A program made the position numbers and the translations under genes. From Rhizobium mayense (GTDB lineage: Bacteria > Pseudomonadota > Alphaproteobacteria > Rhizobiales > Rhizobiaceae): DNA of 64,000 nucleotides. The notes beneath the pieces were generated by a model. It was not told the DNA's origin. It did not search any database and saw nothing but the letters and a program-made list of their open reading frames with translations. Position 1 is the first letter of the stretch; the number at the start of each line of letters is the position of its first letter. The DNA lies in the NCBI RefSeq assembly GCF_030272705.1, contig NZ_JARFYM010000029.1, positions 1-64,000 on the forward strand. Direction: 5' to 3'. Below are positions 53,222-61,636 of this stretch, one piece after another.

Positions 53222-53845
53222 TCAGTTCGTTGATATTCCAAAGGCTGTTAAGACCTGAGGCGTGATCGTTCCGGTCACCTTGAGACCATAGGCATCCTGC
53301 ATTTTGCTAAGCCCGCCCCTCGTTGCGGCATCGACCTGCCCTGTTATCGGGCCGCCGAAATAACCAAAGGCAATCAGCGCCGTCTGGACCTGTATGACGA
53401 TACGGCGAAATTTGTCCGAGTTGCCTGGCAGCGACTTCAGCGGCACTGGCTGCGCGCTCGTCGAGGAGGACTGCGTCGAATAGGTGCCAGTTGAAGTCGT
53501 CGCCGGTGTATTGGGAATGGTCGGGAGACTTCTGATGACCGGCCCTGGGTTGGGCGAATAGCGCGGTGTCGGGTCGGGCGATGGATAAGCGGTGTCATAG
53601 TCGCCCCGTGGGATGTAGCCGCCTCCAGCTGAAGATGCGTGGCTAGCGTGACTGGCATGACTTGCGTGGCTCGAATGCGAGCTATGGCCCGCAAGGGTGT
53701 AGACCTGCTTGACCCGCAGCCGTTCGAACAGGGTGGTTGCCGGCTTCTTTTCGGTAAGGCCGGTGATCGGCGCCGCATCACTTTTCGATGGCATGAAACC
53801 CGCCGCGATCAACGACGGCACCAGGTAGATCTTGCGCTTCTTCAT
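53222..53845 (-). CDS. hxsA: His-Xaa-Ser repeat protein HxsA (putative modified peptide)
   Basis: The 207-residue protein has a basic start and hydrophobic segment (MKKRKIYLVPSLIAAGFMPS, possible signal), then six tandem His-Xaa-Ser triplets at residues 54-71 (HSSHSSHASHASHASHAS), a Pro/Ser/Thr-rich stretch and a C-terminal peptidoglycan-binding-like fold (about 145-207: IQVQTALIAFGYFGGPITGQ, TRGGLSKMQDAYGLKVTGTI). The triplets are encoded by varied synonymous codons, so the pattern is kept at protein level. It is the predicted substrate of HxsB and HxsC. The ATG overlaps the hxsC stop. No catalytic residues are seen. Confidence 0.88.
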   Translation of the reverse strand: MKKRKIYLVPSLIAAGFMPSKSDAAPITGLTEKKPATTLFERLRVKQVYTLAGHSSHSSHASHASHASHASSAGGGYIPRGDYDTAYPSPDPTPRYSPNPGPVIRSLPTIPNTPATTSTGTYSTQSSSTSAQPVPLKSLPGNSDKFRRIVIQVQTALIAFGYFGGPITGQVDAATRGGLSKMQDAYGLKVTGTITPQVLTAFGISTN

Positions 53846-54924
53846 TGTGGTGAGAGTCCCCCAAACCCCTGATCGGCTTTATACCATTCAAAAAATCCAC
53901 CACAAGTAGAGCGAAGCGCACAATCGCCGCATCCTTCCAGGAATTTGTTCTTCCAGTCTGAAATCGTGCCTGGTGCCAGGTGCCGGTACTGGGAAGGAAC
54001 CGTGCAAAGAGGGAAATTATAAAGAAGAGTTTGGATACCGCGTCCAATCGCAAGATTGATGGCACTGCGCAGTTGGCCGAAGTCCAGCGACGTATCCTTG
54101 AACGAATGGGCCCAGTTCATTCTGGCGTAACCGATATTCTCCAGCTGCATGATTGCCCAAACATCGATGAACGGCAGCCTGGTCGAGACATAGTTCGCAA
54201 GCTCAGGCAACGCGGACCAGTTCTGCTGAAGGACAACTGTGCGAAGTTCGACCGCCGCCCCCACCCTCATCAGCGTCGCCAAGTTCAGCGACAGCATTTC
54301 AAAGGCGCCGGACTTTCCAACGATGCTGTCGTGAAGTTCGGCGTAAGGGGCGTACAGCGGAATGCCCCACAGCACGCGATCTCGTCCGATCTCATCTATC
54401 ATCGCGCCGTCGTCTGCTTCGAAAAACTGGCCGTTGGTCAGAACATGAAATGAGATATCCGGCCGGGCATTCGCTGCGGCGACGAGAAATTGAAACAGTC
54501 TTCGTTTGTGTAAGAGTGGCTCGCCGCCAGATATCGTGATCCGGGCGCTTTCCGGGGCTAAGGTGGCAGCAACCGTGAACTGGTCGAAGAGGTCGGCGTG
54601 ATATTTCTTTGGAGGCTGCGAGCACATGACGCAGAGCTGGTCACATTGCTCGGTGACCAGGAAGGTGTTGTGCCTCGACCGTGATCGCACCAATCGATGC
54701 GCTGACGTTCGCCCAGGAACTAGAAGCAGAACGTCACCGTCAAGATCGGTTTCGGGACCGCAGTGGACGCGAAGCGAGTAGCCTGCGAGATCGAAGGTTT
54801 GACTTTCCTGATCCCTGTCGATCAGGAGGGCATCATGCTCACTATCCACCGCGTCCGTGCGCAAGCGTACGATGCTTGGATGATCGATTGGAACGTCATC
54901 GATCTTGAGCCGCAAATCGATCAT
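53842..54924 (-). CDS. hxsC: HxsC, radical SAM maturase of the His-Xaa-Ser system
   Basis: The 360-residue radical SAM protein starts at the ATG overlapping the hxsB stop. It has CxxxCxxC at C94-C98-C101 (TEQCDQLCVMCSQ), GGEPLL (SAM-binding GGE block in ITISGGEPLLH) and a C-terminal cluster region with Cys in FPLCTVPSQYRHL and CGDCALRSTCGGF, like SPASM/twitch domains. Peptide maturases of this type modify side chains in RiPPs. TIGRFAM names HxsC as one of two radical SAM members of the Hxs system. Function predicted only. Confidence 0.88.
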   Translation of the reverse strand: MIDLRLKIDDVPIDHPSIVRLRTDAVDSEHDALLIDRDQESQTFDLAGYSLRVHCGPETDLDGDVLLLVPGRTSAHRLVRSRSRHNTFLVTEQCDQLCVMCSQPPKKYHADLFDQFTVAATLAPESARITISGGEPLLHKRRLFQFLVAAANARPDISFHVLTNGQFFEADDGAMIDEIGRDRVLWGIPLYAPYAELHDSIVGKSGAFEMLSLNLATLMRVGAAVELRTVVLQQNWSALPELANYVSTRLPFIDVWAIMQLENIGYARMNWAHSFKDTSLDFGQLRSAINLAIGRGIQTLLYNFPLCTVPSQYRHLAPGTISDWKNKFLEGCGDCALRSTCGGFFEWYKADQGFGGLSPQ

Positions 54925-56327
54925 GTGTATACCGGAGCCAGTGACGGATCGAACTGCGGAATTCCAGCCCAAACCGCGAGGCTCTTTTGGACTTTCTTGT
55001 CATCCGAATAGAGCAGCTCGAAAATCTTGTCGAAGATTGCAGTGTGACGGCGACAGAAAGCTGTGTCGCGTTTCGGCAAATCGATGCGCCCGTAACGGGA
55101 CAGGTCGTCAACAACGTCCACACCGCAGGCGGCTTGGTACGGACAGTGAAGGCAATCGGGATGGAATGAATTGGAGGATTCTTCGTTCAGCATATCTAAT
55201 TTGGGCTGATCGATGCCATCCCAAAGATTGCCGACGCTGAGATCGATCTGTCCTATCCTCGTGACCATCCTGGCTTCATCCGTCGGATAGAAAGTACCGT
55301 CGTAGTCGATAACGATGTAGTCTCGGCCGAGAATATTCGGATTGCGTAGGTCAACGTGCTGGTTGTGGCCACCACGCAGAACACGGCGCAAGCAGTGAGT
55401 GAAGTAGAACTCTTCGACCGGCTGAGCGGCGGTCCAATTGTGCTCGATCAGCGCGTCGATAAAATCGGCATGGTAGGCATTCCATTTGTCTTCGAGACCG
55501 GAGGTCTGAAATCGTTTTCGAGCAAAGCCTTGGTGATTTACGGGTCGAAGGAAAATGGAGCGAAAACCGAATCGACCGAACGTATCGATTATCTCGGAAG
55601 CAACCGGCAACTTGTTGATGTCTAGCGTCGGGAGCGCCGAGACCTTTCCCTGGCCCAAGCGCTCGATGGCATAGCTGAGGTTCGATACAAATTGCTGCGT
55701 GTCGTTGGAATTTGCGGTTCGTTGCCGCTCATGCGTCGAGAGGTTGCCGTCGAGCGACGTGCTTACGAAGACGTCCGGGGCGTCCAGAAAATCCCAAGCT
55801 TCTTCCGACACGGACTGCAAATTGGTGCATACCGTGAAGGAAACTTCTTGGAACTTGCGACGAGCGAAATCTCGAACCTTTTCCAATAAGTCCAACCGCA
55901 GCAGCGGCTCGCCACCCTGGAATTCGATTTTGGCGCTCGCGGAATCCATGCCATCGAGAAATCGGATAACGCGTCCAAGCGTCTCATCCGTCCAATCAAA
56001 GCCCGGAGTGCTCTCGTTCACGCGAGACACCTGGCAATATGCACATGCCAAATTGCAGCGTAGGGTCGGAACGAGAATGACATAATTCAGCGCGTGAGGA
56101 CGATGTAATCGTCGAGCCCATCGATAAGCAAATCCCAAATAGGCCGGGTCGTCGATCTCATTGAACGCATGACCATTCGCTTCAAGAAAACCCTTATCCA
56201 TTGCCGTCAGCCTTCCGGTCGCATAGCGATCGAGAAACTGGGCGTCAGCTTTGAAGTAGCCGCCCGCGTCATCGGCAAAGAAATAGCCGGAGCCGAACGG
56301 TTTGAACTTAAGGGGGAATACGGTCAT
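54921..56327 (-). CDS. hxsB: HxsB, radical SAM maturase of the His-Xaa-Ser system
   Basis: The 468-residue radical SAM enzyme has the cluster motif C91-C95-C98 (TLRCNLACAYCQ) and KIEFQGGEPLLRLDLLEKV, with the GGE block. A C-terminal SPASM-type region follows (CLHCPYQAACGVDVVDD and DTAFCRRHTAIFDKI), which would bind auxiliary Fe-S clusters. Its ATG overlaps the hxsD stop. HxsB is the second radical SAM protein always encoded with hxsA. The chemistry on the His-Xaa-Ser repeats is not known. Confidence 0.88.
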   Translation of the reverse strand: MTVFPLKFKPFGSGYFFADDAGGYFKADAQFLDRYATGRLTAMDKGFLEANGHAFNEIDDPAYLGFAYRWARRLHRPHALNYVILVPTLRCNLACAYCQVSRVNESTPGFDWTDETLGRVIRFLDGMDSASAKIEFQGGEPLLRLDLLEKVRDFARRKFQEVSFTVCTNLQSVSEEAWDFLDAPDVFVSTSLDGNLSTHERQRTANSNDTQQFVSNLSYAIERLGQGKVSALPTLDINKLPVASEIIDTFGRFGFRSIFLRPVNHQGFARKRFQTSGLEDKWNAYHADFIDALIEHNWTAAQPVEEFYFTHCLRRVLRGGHNQHVDLRNPNILGRDYIVIDYDGTFYPTDEARMVTRIGQIDLSVGNLWDGIDQPKLDMLNEESSNSFHPDCLHCPYQAACGVDVVDDLSRYGRIDLPKRDTAFCRRHTAIFDKIFELLYSDDKKVQKSLAVWAGIPQFDPSLAPVYT

Positions 56328-56611
56328 CGCCCGAGGACACCGTCGACCAGCGCACGCCTGAGCGGAAGCGTCTCGGCATAAATTTTCTCCCGATACAGAC
56401 AGTGGCGGAACTCTTGGACCAACAGATCGACCGAGGCTATGCCATCGTCCAACAGGCTGACCGTTTGAGATACTTCGATTTCTATACCTGCATGCAACGC
56501 AGTGAATCGAACAATCGCAGCGGCGAGATATGGACGTAGTGTCGGATCGAGTTCGATCGCATTGCGGCGAATCTTCGCTGGGATCGGAGTGTGAGAGTTT
56601 TGCGGTTTCAC
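56324..56611 (-). CDS. hxsD: HxsD, small protein of the His-Xaa-Ser system
   Basis: The 95-residue protein starts with GTG at 56611. It contains the block RFTALHAGIEIEVSQTVSLL, then LVQEFRHCLYREKIYAETLP, a pattern found in HxsD proteins. It is likely an accessory or recognition partner, in the role of RRE-like proteins in other RiPP systems, though no such fold can be read by eye. It overlaps hxsB by 4 bp and is the first gene of the operon. No clear promoter was identified upstream. Confidence 0.8.
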   Translation of the reverse strand: MKPQNSHTPIPAKIRRNAIELDPTLRPYLAAAIVRFTALHAGIEIEVSQTVSLLDDGIASVDLLVQEFRHCLYREKIYAETLPLRRALVDGVLGR

Positions 56612-56782
56612 GTCAGTGCAGCGTCACCCATTTTGTATGAGTGAGATTGTAGCAATGCCAACATTCGAACACCAGGGGGTTGCACGGAACTTTCTCTTCG
56701 GATTCCTGGTGAACCACCGCCCCTTGCTGTGTTCAAGGCCAATTTGGCACCGGGGAAGCGGCGCGTGACCCGCGCCGCCGCG

Positions 56783-57350
56783 TTACAGGCTTTCGACGCG
56801 CAACAGAGCCGTCTCGAGCCCGTAATCGGCGATCAACGCCCCGGCGCTGGCGAAAAGCACAAGGTCGCTTCCTGTGGCGTCCTTAATCGCCTTCAGGCGG
56901 CCGGAGAACTTCTCGATATCGTCCAGCGAAGACGATCGCCGACAGAGGAATTCATTTCGGGAAGCCCTTATCGTCAATACCCACACCAGAGGCTCCATGT
57001 TGCAAGAGCTTTGCTGCCATCAACTGCGCATTATTGATGTTCCGCGAAGCCGGAGTCACCATCAGCTAGGATCAGCAATCCGCTGGCGTCCGTCATTCGT
57101 TCCTCCACCTCAATCAATTTGTCCAACGTGTCTCATTGACTTCGCGGTAGCCGAGGGTCTCCGAAATGGACAGGTCGGACGCCCAAATGGCCTTGAAGCT
57201 CGCCTGCATGCAACCGCAACAGGAAAGCCCATCATGCGCGTCCATCAGATACGTCAGGTCCGGGGAGGAAATCAGATACTCGAAGCGTTCTCGTCGGATC
57301 CTCAATCGCCCGATGCTCTTGGGAACGAAAACAGTTTGATCCATGGTCAT
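56783..57350 (-). pseudogene. Second PEP mutase gene, degraded
   Basis: The minus strand reads LISSPDLTYLMDAHDGLS and FKAIWASDLSISETLGYREV (57114-57350). In other frames EERMTDASGLLILADGDSGF, a broken Asn-rich block, and FSGRLKAIKDATGSDLVLFA with LIADYGLETALLRVESL follow (56783-57090). These align in order with the intact PEP mutase at 46815-47726 (FLMEAHDGLS, GYRDANE, VDGESGF, CGRLRAVKDTTGNDLVLVAR). Stops, frame changes and loss of the EDKLFPKRNS signature show that it is dead. Confidence 0.75.
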
Positions 57351-57957
57351 GCTCCTTCGGAAATCTGGCAGTGCCGTGTGCCGGAAAAGCCGTCAAAGCA
57401 AGTTGACTGCCGGATGGGCGCACCGCAGGACTTGCGGCCCGGGCCTGAGACCCTAGGTCGATCTTCCGACATTCTTGTCTCGCTTCGAACACAAAATGGT
57501 TTGCGCATGGACACATGGGGAGGACCGAAATATTCGATCACCATGATCCGTCCCGAACCTGAATCTCACCGCTAGCGAACACGGATGGCTTGCCGAAGAA
57601 CTGTAGGGTGTGCAGATCCCAATCTGGATATGGTCGGGAGCCATAACAGCGGCGCGCCGGTGGGTGCTGCGAGAAAAGGTGTCCGGCAGATCGCCGTGCC
57701 TACACGCGCACGCACGGCGGGCGCTGCGGTCCCTGTCGGTGGTGCGCGTTGATACGACCGATAGACTATCCGGAACGTTTCCGCCTTTTTTGAATATCAG
57801 ACGCGTCTGGTAACGAGCAACCAACCAAAGTCACCGCGGCGGGCGTTATTTAAGGCCGAGATATTTGGTTCAGCGCCTTTGCTCGCTACGCGTCCCGTCC
57901 TCATCCTCAAGCCAAAGCTCAGTGCGAAAGCAGCGTGATTCTCTGCCTTGAAGGCAA
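57351..57957. other. Stretch without a recognisable gene
   Basis: A minus-strand frame (57453-57824) and others show no family motif. The downstream part must contain control sequences for the prx-rpoN operon, including the -24/-12 promoter below. No TGT-N10-ACA is seen. Confidence 0.35.
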
Positions 57958-57974
57958 ATGGCATGGCGCTTGCC
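57958..57974 (+). promoter_or_regulatory. Sigma-54 promoter of the prx-rpoN operon
   Basis: ATGGCATGGCGCTTGCC contains GG (57960-57961), ten bases and GC (57972-57973), a full -24/-12 match, about 85 bp before the peroxiredoxin ATG. A sigma-54 promoter here would make rpoN autoregulatory, as described for rpoN2 of R. etli. Confidence 0.7.
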
Positions 57975-58058
57975 TGACCAGCATGCATGCCAAAATCGGA
58001 TACGGCGGCCGCAAACGCGAAACAATGCGTCAGCTTTTCTTGTGAAGGAGCAATATGA

Positions 58059-58598
58059 ATGACCATGAAGAAGACTGTTCCCTTCGTCACGTTCCGCACG
58101 CGTGTTCGCGACGCGTCCCTGCCAGGGCCAAATCCGTATTATTGGAAAGACAACACGTCCGACGACTATTTCAGTGGCAAGCGCGTCGTCTTGTTTTCGT
58201 TGCCAGGCGCCTTCACCCCCACCTGCACCAACCAGCAGCTACCGGAGTTCGAGAGCCTTCATGGGGAGTTCCGGAAGCAGGGCATCGATGAGATTTACTG
58301 TCTCTCCGTAAACGATGCATTCGTCATGAACGCTTGGGGCAAATCCGTAGGGCTTCAGAACGTCAAGCTCATCCCTGACGGCTCGGGCGAATTCACCCGT
58401 AAGATGGGCATGCTCGTCGCCAAGCACAATCTCGGTTTTGGAATGCGCTCCTGGCGCTACGCCGCGGTGATCGATAACGGCGAGGTGGAGCAGTGGTTCG
58501 AGGAAGAAGGCTTCTCCGACAACTGCCAAACCGATCCTTACGGCGTCTCGTCGCCCCAAAACGTACTGAAAACGCTCAAGGCCTCGGCCGCAGCGTGA
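58059..58598 (+). CDS. prxS: Peroxiredoxin (Prx5-type), encoded with rpoN
   Basis: The 179-residue thiol peroxidase has the peroxidatic Cys in LPGAFTPTCTNQQLPEFES and a second Cys in GFSDNCQTDPYGVSSP. KMGMLVAKHNLGFGMRSWRY is the conserved Arg region. It probably detoxifies peroxides in the nitrogen-fixing cell. AAGGAG lies upstream of the ATG; a nearby out-of-frame ATG is ignored. rpoN follows after 70 bp. A prxS-rpoN2 pair was described in R. etli. Confidence 0.9.
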   Translation: MTMKKTVPFVTFRTRVRDASLPGPNPYYWKDNTSDDYFSGKRVVLFSLPGAFTPTCTNQQLPEFESLHGEFRKQGIDEIYCLSVNDAFVMNAWGKSVGLQNVKLIPDGSGEFTRKMGMLVAKHNLGFGMRSWRYAAVIDNGEVEQWFEEEGFSDNCQTDPYGVSSPQNVLKTLKASAAA

Positions 58599-58668
58599 TC
58601 CCACAGGAATCAAGGTCTCATAAATCGCGCGACTAAGTACAAAGATCGATGGGAGCTTCCCTCTTAGG

Positions 58669-60108
58669 ATGCAGTATTTAGCAAACCTTCTCCAGCGCCA
58701 AAGGCAATCGCTGGTTATCACGCCCCAGCTCATCCAATCCATACGCTTGCTGCAACTGGCGCACGGCGAACTGCGTCAGTTCGTCGAGCAGGAAATAGAG
58801 AAAAACCCCTTTCTGGAGCTGGCATCAAGCGACGGCATGGCTTCTGACGATGTCGTGTCGACTTCGGAAAGCAGCCCGGACATCGGCGCACAGGACAGCA
58901 AGGTTGATGCGCCGACACGGCGCGACGCCCCCGAGCCGCTCGGGGAATGGAAATCAATTCGAAATACAACCAATGCTTCGTCAGAGCAGCGCCCGGCCTT
59001 CGAGGAGTTTGCTGCCTCGACCGAAACATTGCACGACGATGTCGCTCGGCAGATCGCCTTGACTGCATTTACCTCTCGAGATCGGCTGATTGCCGGCGCG
59101 CTCGCCAATCATCTGGAAGACACCGGATATCTTCAGGTGAACCTTTCGGAGCTGGCGGCGAGTCTCGATGCCCGCGAAGATGAGCTCGAACGGGTTCTCG
59201 CAACCTTGCAGCTTTTCGATCCACCTGGAATTTTTGCACGAACTCTTAGCGAATGCCTCGAGATACAGTTGCGCCAGCGAGATCGGTTCGACCCCGCTAT
59301 GGAAGCGCTGGTTGCCAATCTTGAGCTGGTCGCGCAACGCGACTTTCGCGCATTGAAACGGCGCTGCGGCGTCGACGAAGAAGACCTTCTCGACATGTTG
59401 CATGAAATCCGAACACTGGATCCCAGGCCTGGAAATCGCTTCCAGTCCGGAAGACCGGAAGCCATCATCCCCGACGTCAGGGTCATGCCTTCCACCGGAG
59501 GCGGGTGGCAAATCGAGCTCAATCCCGACATGCTGCCCAAAGTGCTCATCAATCAAACCTATTTTGCCGAGGTCTCTCGTCTGACCGCGCATGATCCGCA
59601 AGATCAGGCATTCCTCAATGAATGCTTCCAAAACGCGAACTGGTTGGTTCGCAGTCTCGATCAGCGCGCCAAGACGATCCTTAAGGTAGCGACCGAAATC
59701 GTCCGTCAGCAGGATGTCTTTCTGGAACACGGCATCGCGCATCTTCGGCCGCTCAATCTCAAGACTGTCGCTGACGCGATCGAGATGCATGAGTCGACCG
59801 TAAGCCGAGTGACCTCGAATAAATACATCCTCACCCCACGCGGCGTGTTCGAACTGAAGTATTTTTTCACGGTCGCGATTGCCTCCTCTGAAGGCGGCGA
59901 GGCACACTCAGCCGAAGCTATCCGCCATCGCATCAAGGCGATGATCGCCGCGGAAACGGAAGACAATGTGCTTTCCGATGACAGCATGGTCGCCCAACTT
60001 AGGGCAAGCGGAATCGATATTGCGCGACGTACCGTCGCAAAATATCGCGAAGTAATGAACATCCCCTCCTCCGTGCAACGTCGCCGCGAGATGCGTGCAG
60101 GCTTGTAA
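58669..60108 (+). CDS. rpoN2: RNA polymerase sigma-54 factor
   Basis: The 479-residue sigma-54 has the activator-contact region I (RQRQSLVITPQLIQSIRLLQ, LAHGELRQFVEQEIEKNPFL), the acidic region II, the core-binding region and the DNA-binding C-terminus with HESTVSRVTSNKYILTPRGV (HTH) and the RpoN box ARRTVAKYREVMNIPSS. It directs transcription from the -24/-12 promoters seen here with NifA. As R. etli-type bacteria also have a chromosomal rpoN1, I use the symbol rpoN2 by context. The sequence ends REMRAGL, without extension. Confidence 0.95.
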   Translation: MQYLANLLQRQRQSLVITPQLIQSIRLLQLAHGELRQFVEQEIEKNPFLELASSDGMASDDVVSTSESSPDIGAQDSKVDAPTRRDAPEPLGEWKSIRNTTNASSEQRPAFEEFAASTETLHDDVARQIALTAFTSRDRLIAGALANHLEDTGYLQVNLSELAASLDAREDELERVLATLQLFDPPGIFARTLSECLEIQLRQRDRFDPAMEALVANLELVAQRDFRALKRRCGVDEEDLLDMLHEIRTLDPRPGNRFQSGRPEAIIPDVRVMPSTGGGWQIELNPDMLPKVLINQTYFAEVSRLTAHDPQDQAFLNECFQNANWLVRSLDQRAKTILKVATEIVRQQDVFLEHGIAHLRPLNLKTVADAIEMHESTVSRVTSNKYILTPRGVFELKYFFTVAIASSEGGEAHSAEAIRHRIKAMIAAETEDNVLSDDSMVAQLRASGIDIARRTVAKYREVMNIPSSVQRRREMRAGL

Positions 60109-60141
60109 TGATGACGTCAGGCCTGATGGTCCCGCACCTCT

Positions 60142-60171
60142 GGCGAAAGCGGTTCAACAACGGCTTTCGCC
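60142..60171. terminator. Convergent terminator between rpoN and nifQ
   Basis: GGCGAAAGC and GCTTTCGCC form a 9-bp stem with a 12-base loop, followed by TTTCT on the plus side. It lies 33 bp after the rpoN stop and overlaps the 3' end of nifQ, so it can serve both directions. Confidence 0.65.
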
Positions 60172-60819
60172 TTTCTCGGGGCCGAAGCACGCTTCGATCT
60201 CGCTGCATTCCTGACAACTGGGAGAGGCGCACAACGAAAAGCCTTCAGCCTCGCAGAGCTTGCGGTAGAGGTACTTCTTCCATCTCATGTTGTTCGCGTT
60301 TCCGGCCGCCAGCATCGGAAAATGCGTGGCGAACAAGCGGCCGAGGTCGGCTCGGTCAAGGAGGCCAAGGTTCTGCCAAAGATGGTCGTCGCGCAGGGCG
60401 CGTCGGGCAATGATTTTGGCAAAGCGGGCGCTGGCCGGGTCGTTTGGCCGGGCATGCGCCAGTAGCAGGCCGCGCAGAAGCTCTTCCTCCGTACCGAGCT
60501 CTGGATCGCTCGCCGCCTCAGGGGAGAACGCCTCGACCAGTCCGGCGGGGAAATTCCGCCCCAGGATGTCCCGCAGCTCGGCAGGAGAAAGGCCGGTTGC
60601 CTCGGTCGCCGACGCCTGGCCAGCCTCGATCTCCTCAAGCGCCTGCGAAAAGACACAGGCAAGCACATATTCGTCAAAATCCATCTCGATGTCCATTCGC
60701 AGCCACCGCCCGACATTGGGTGACTGTGAGTATTGCTGCCGACTGGGCTGATAGGACATCCGTATTCCGCGATTGATGTCATTTCCCTTTAAAACCTGAA
60801 TCTGATGCAGATCTGACAT
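60154..60819 (-). CDS. nifQ: NifQ, molybdenum donor for FeMo-cofactor
   Basis: Supplies Mo from an Fe-Mo-S cluster to NifEN/NifH. It has 221 residues from the ATG at 60819 (GAAGGA upstream). FDEYVLACVFSQALEEIEAG, LFATHFPMLAAGNANNMRWK and KKYLYRKLCEAEGFSLCASP are conserved blocks. The cluster-binding motif C-x4-C-x2-C-x5-C is present in LCASPSCQECSEIEACFG. It is read from a -24/-12 promoter at 60885-60899. Confidence 0.93.
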   Translation of the reverse strand: MSDLHQIQVLKGNDINRGIRMSYQPSRQQYSQSPNVGRWLRMDIEMDFDEYVLACVFSQALEEIEAGQASATEATGLSPAELRDILGRNFPAGLVEAFSPEAASDPELGTEEELLRGLLLAHARPNDPASARFAKIIARRALRDDHLWQNLGLLDRADLGRLFATHFPMLAAGNANNMRWKKYLYRKLCEAEGFSLCASPSCQECSEIEACFGPEKGESRC

Positions 60820-60884
60820 GGCGCGTTCATTCCTTCGCTCATTGATCAGGGCCGGCTGCTGTAGGCGGCCGCCACGAGAGAGTT

Positions 60885-60899
60885 TCAAAAATTATGCCA
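60885..60899 (-). promoter_or_regulatory. Sigma-54 promoter of nifQ
   Basis: On the minus strand CTGGCATAATTTTTGA has GG (60898-60897), ten bases and GA (60886-60885), 66 bp before the nifQ ATG. Confidence 0.7.
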
Positions 60900-60990
60900 G
60901 CCTGGCCAAACAACCGCGTCGGGCACAACTTTCCGGTGTTTTTTCAACCACTTCATAAGTGTGCGCAAAGGATTTCGATTCGACATCGGA

Positions 60991-61006
60991 TGTCGCCTAA
61001 TCGACA
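60991..61006. promoter_or_regulatory. NifA site between nifQ and iscN
   Basis: TGTCGCCTAATCGACA is an exact TGT-N10-ACA, about 100 bp upstream of the nifQ promoter and 230 bp upstream of the iscN promoter. I see no other exact site for iscN. Confidence 0.85.
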
Positions 61007-61232
61007 AACTCGACAGCCGCCCTTGGTGCCGAGCCTTTCGCGGTGAACTGCCACGAGAGTTCTCGCAGCGACGATGACGGCCCCGGCGGGAAGATGGCGC
61101 ATGGATACTTTGGCGGGCGTCCTGGAATTCACAGCTGATCGCCCGGCTTTTTAGGATGCTTGCGGTTCAACGATATCGGACACCCGCATATTATCGGTAG
61201 AAAGATCCAACTGTTTGCGAAGGTTTTCTCTT

Positions 61233-61247
61233 TGGCACGGTAGATGC
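61233..61247 (+). promoter_or_regulatory. Sigma-54 promoter of iscN-nifS
   Basis: TTGGCACGGTAGATGC has GG (61234-61235), exactly ten bases and GC (61246-61247), a full match 44 bp before the iscN ATG. Confidence 0.75.
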
Positions 61248-61290
61248 ACGGTCGTTCGCGAATTTGCAAACGACCAATGAGAACCATTAC

Positions 61291-61611
61291 ATGATCACGC
61301 TCACCGAGAATGCCGTTGCCGCCATGAAGACTGCGCTCAGCGGAGGGGGCGAGCCTGCGCAAGGCGTGCGCATCACGGTCGAGCCCGGTGGCTGCGCTGG
61401 GCTCAAATACTTGATGGGACTGGAAGGCGGCCCGCGCGAAGGCGACGCAATCATTGAGACAGACGGGGTCAGGCTGTTCGTGGACGTGGGCTCCCAGCCA
61501 CATGTCAACGGCATGACCGTCGACTTCGTCATGGGGCTGGAGTCCTCCGGCTTCATCTTCGACAATCCCAACGCGGCAGACAAGTGCGCTTGTGGCAAGT
61601 CCTTCACCTGA
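61291..61611 (+). CDS. iscN: IscN, A-type Fe-S carrier (IscA/HesB family)
   Basis: The 106-residue protein begins MITLTENAVAAMKTALSGGG. It has the three cluster cysteines of A-type carriers: VEPGGCAGLKYLMGL and the C-terminal CACGKSF pair. It would hold or deliver Fe-S clusters for nitrogenase assembly. First gene of the group iscN-(nifU)-nifS-nifW, as in R. etli, behind a strong -24/-12 promoter. The start at 61291 was chosen over an earlier in-frame codon at 61264 because it matches the family start. Confidence 0.92.
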   Translation: MITLTENAVAAMKTALSGGGEPAQGVRITVEPGGCAGLKYLMGLEGGPREGDAIIETDGVRLFVDVGSQPHVNGMTVDFVMGLESSGFIFDNPNAADKCACGKSFT

Positions 61612-61636
61612 TCATCTGGGATTGGTGTGAAAAGTC

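Noticed and set aside
53633..53686. 54-bp region with 9-bp periodicity considered as a CRISPR or VNTR
   Set aside because: It codes for the His-Xaa-Ser triplets of HxsA with varied codons, and there are no spacer-like intervals or repeat identity at DNA level.
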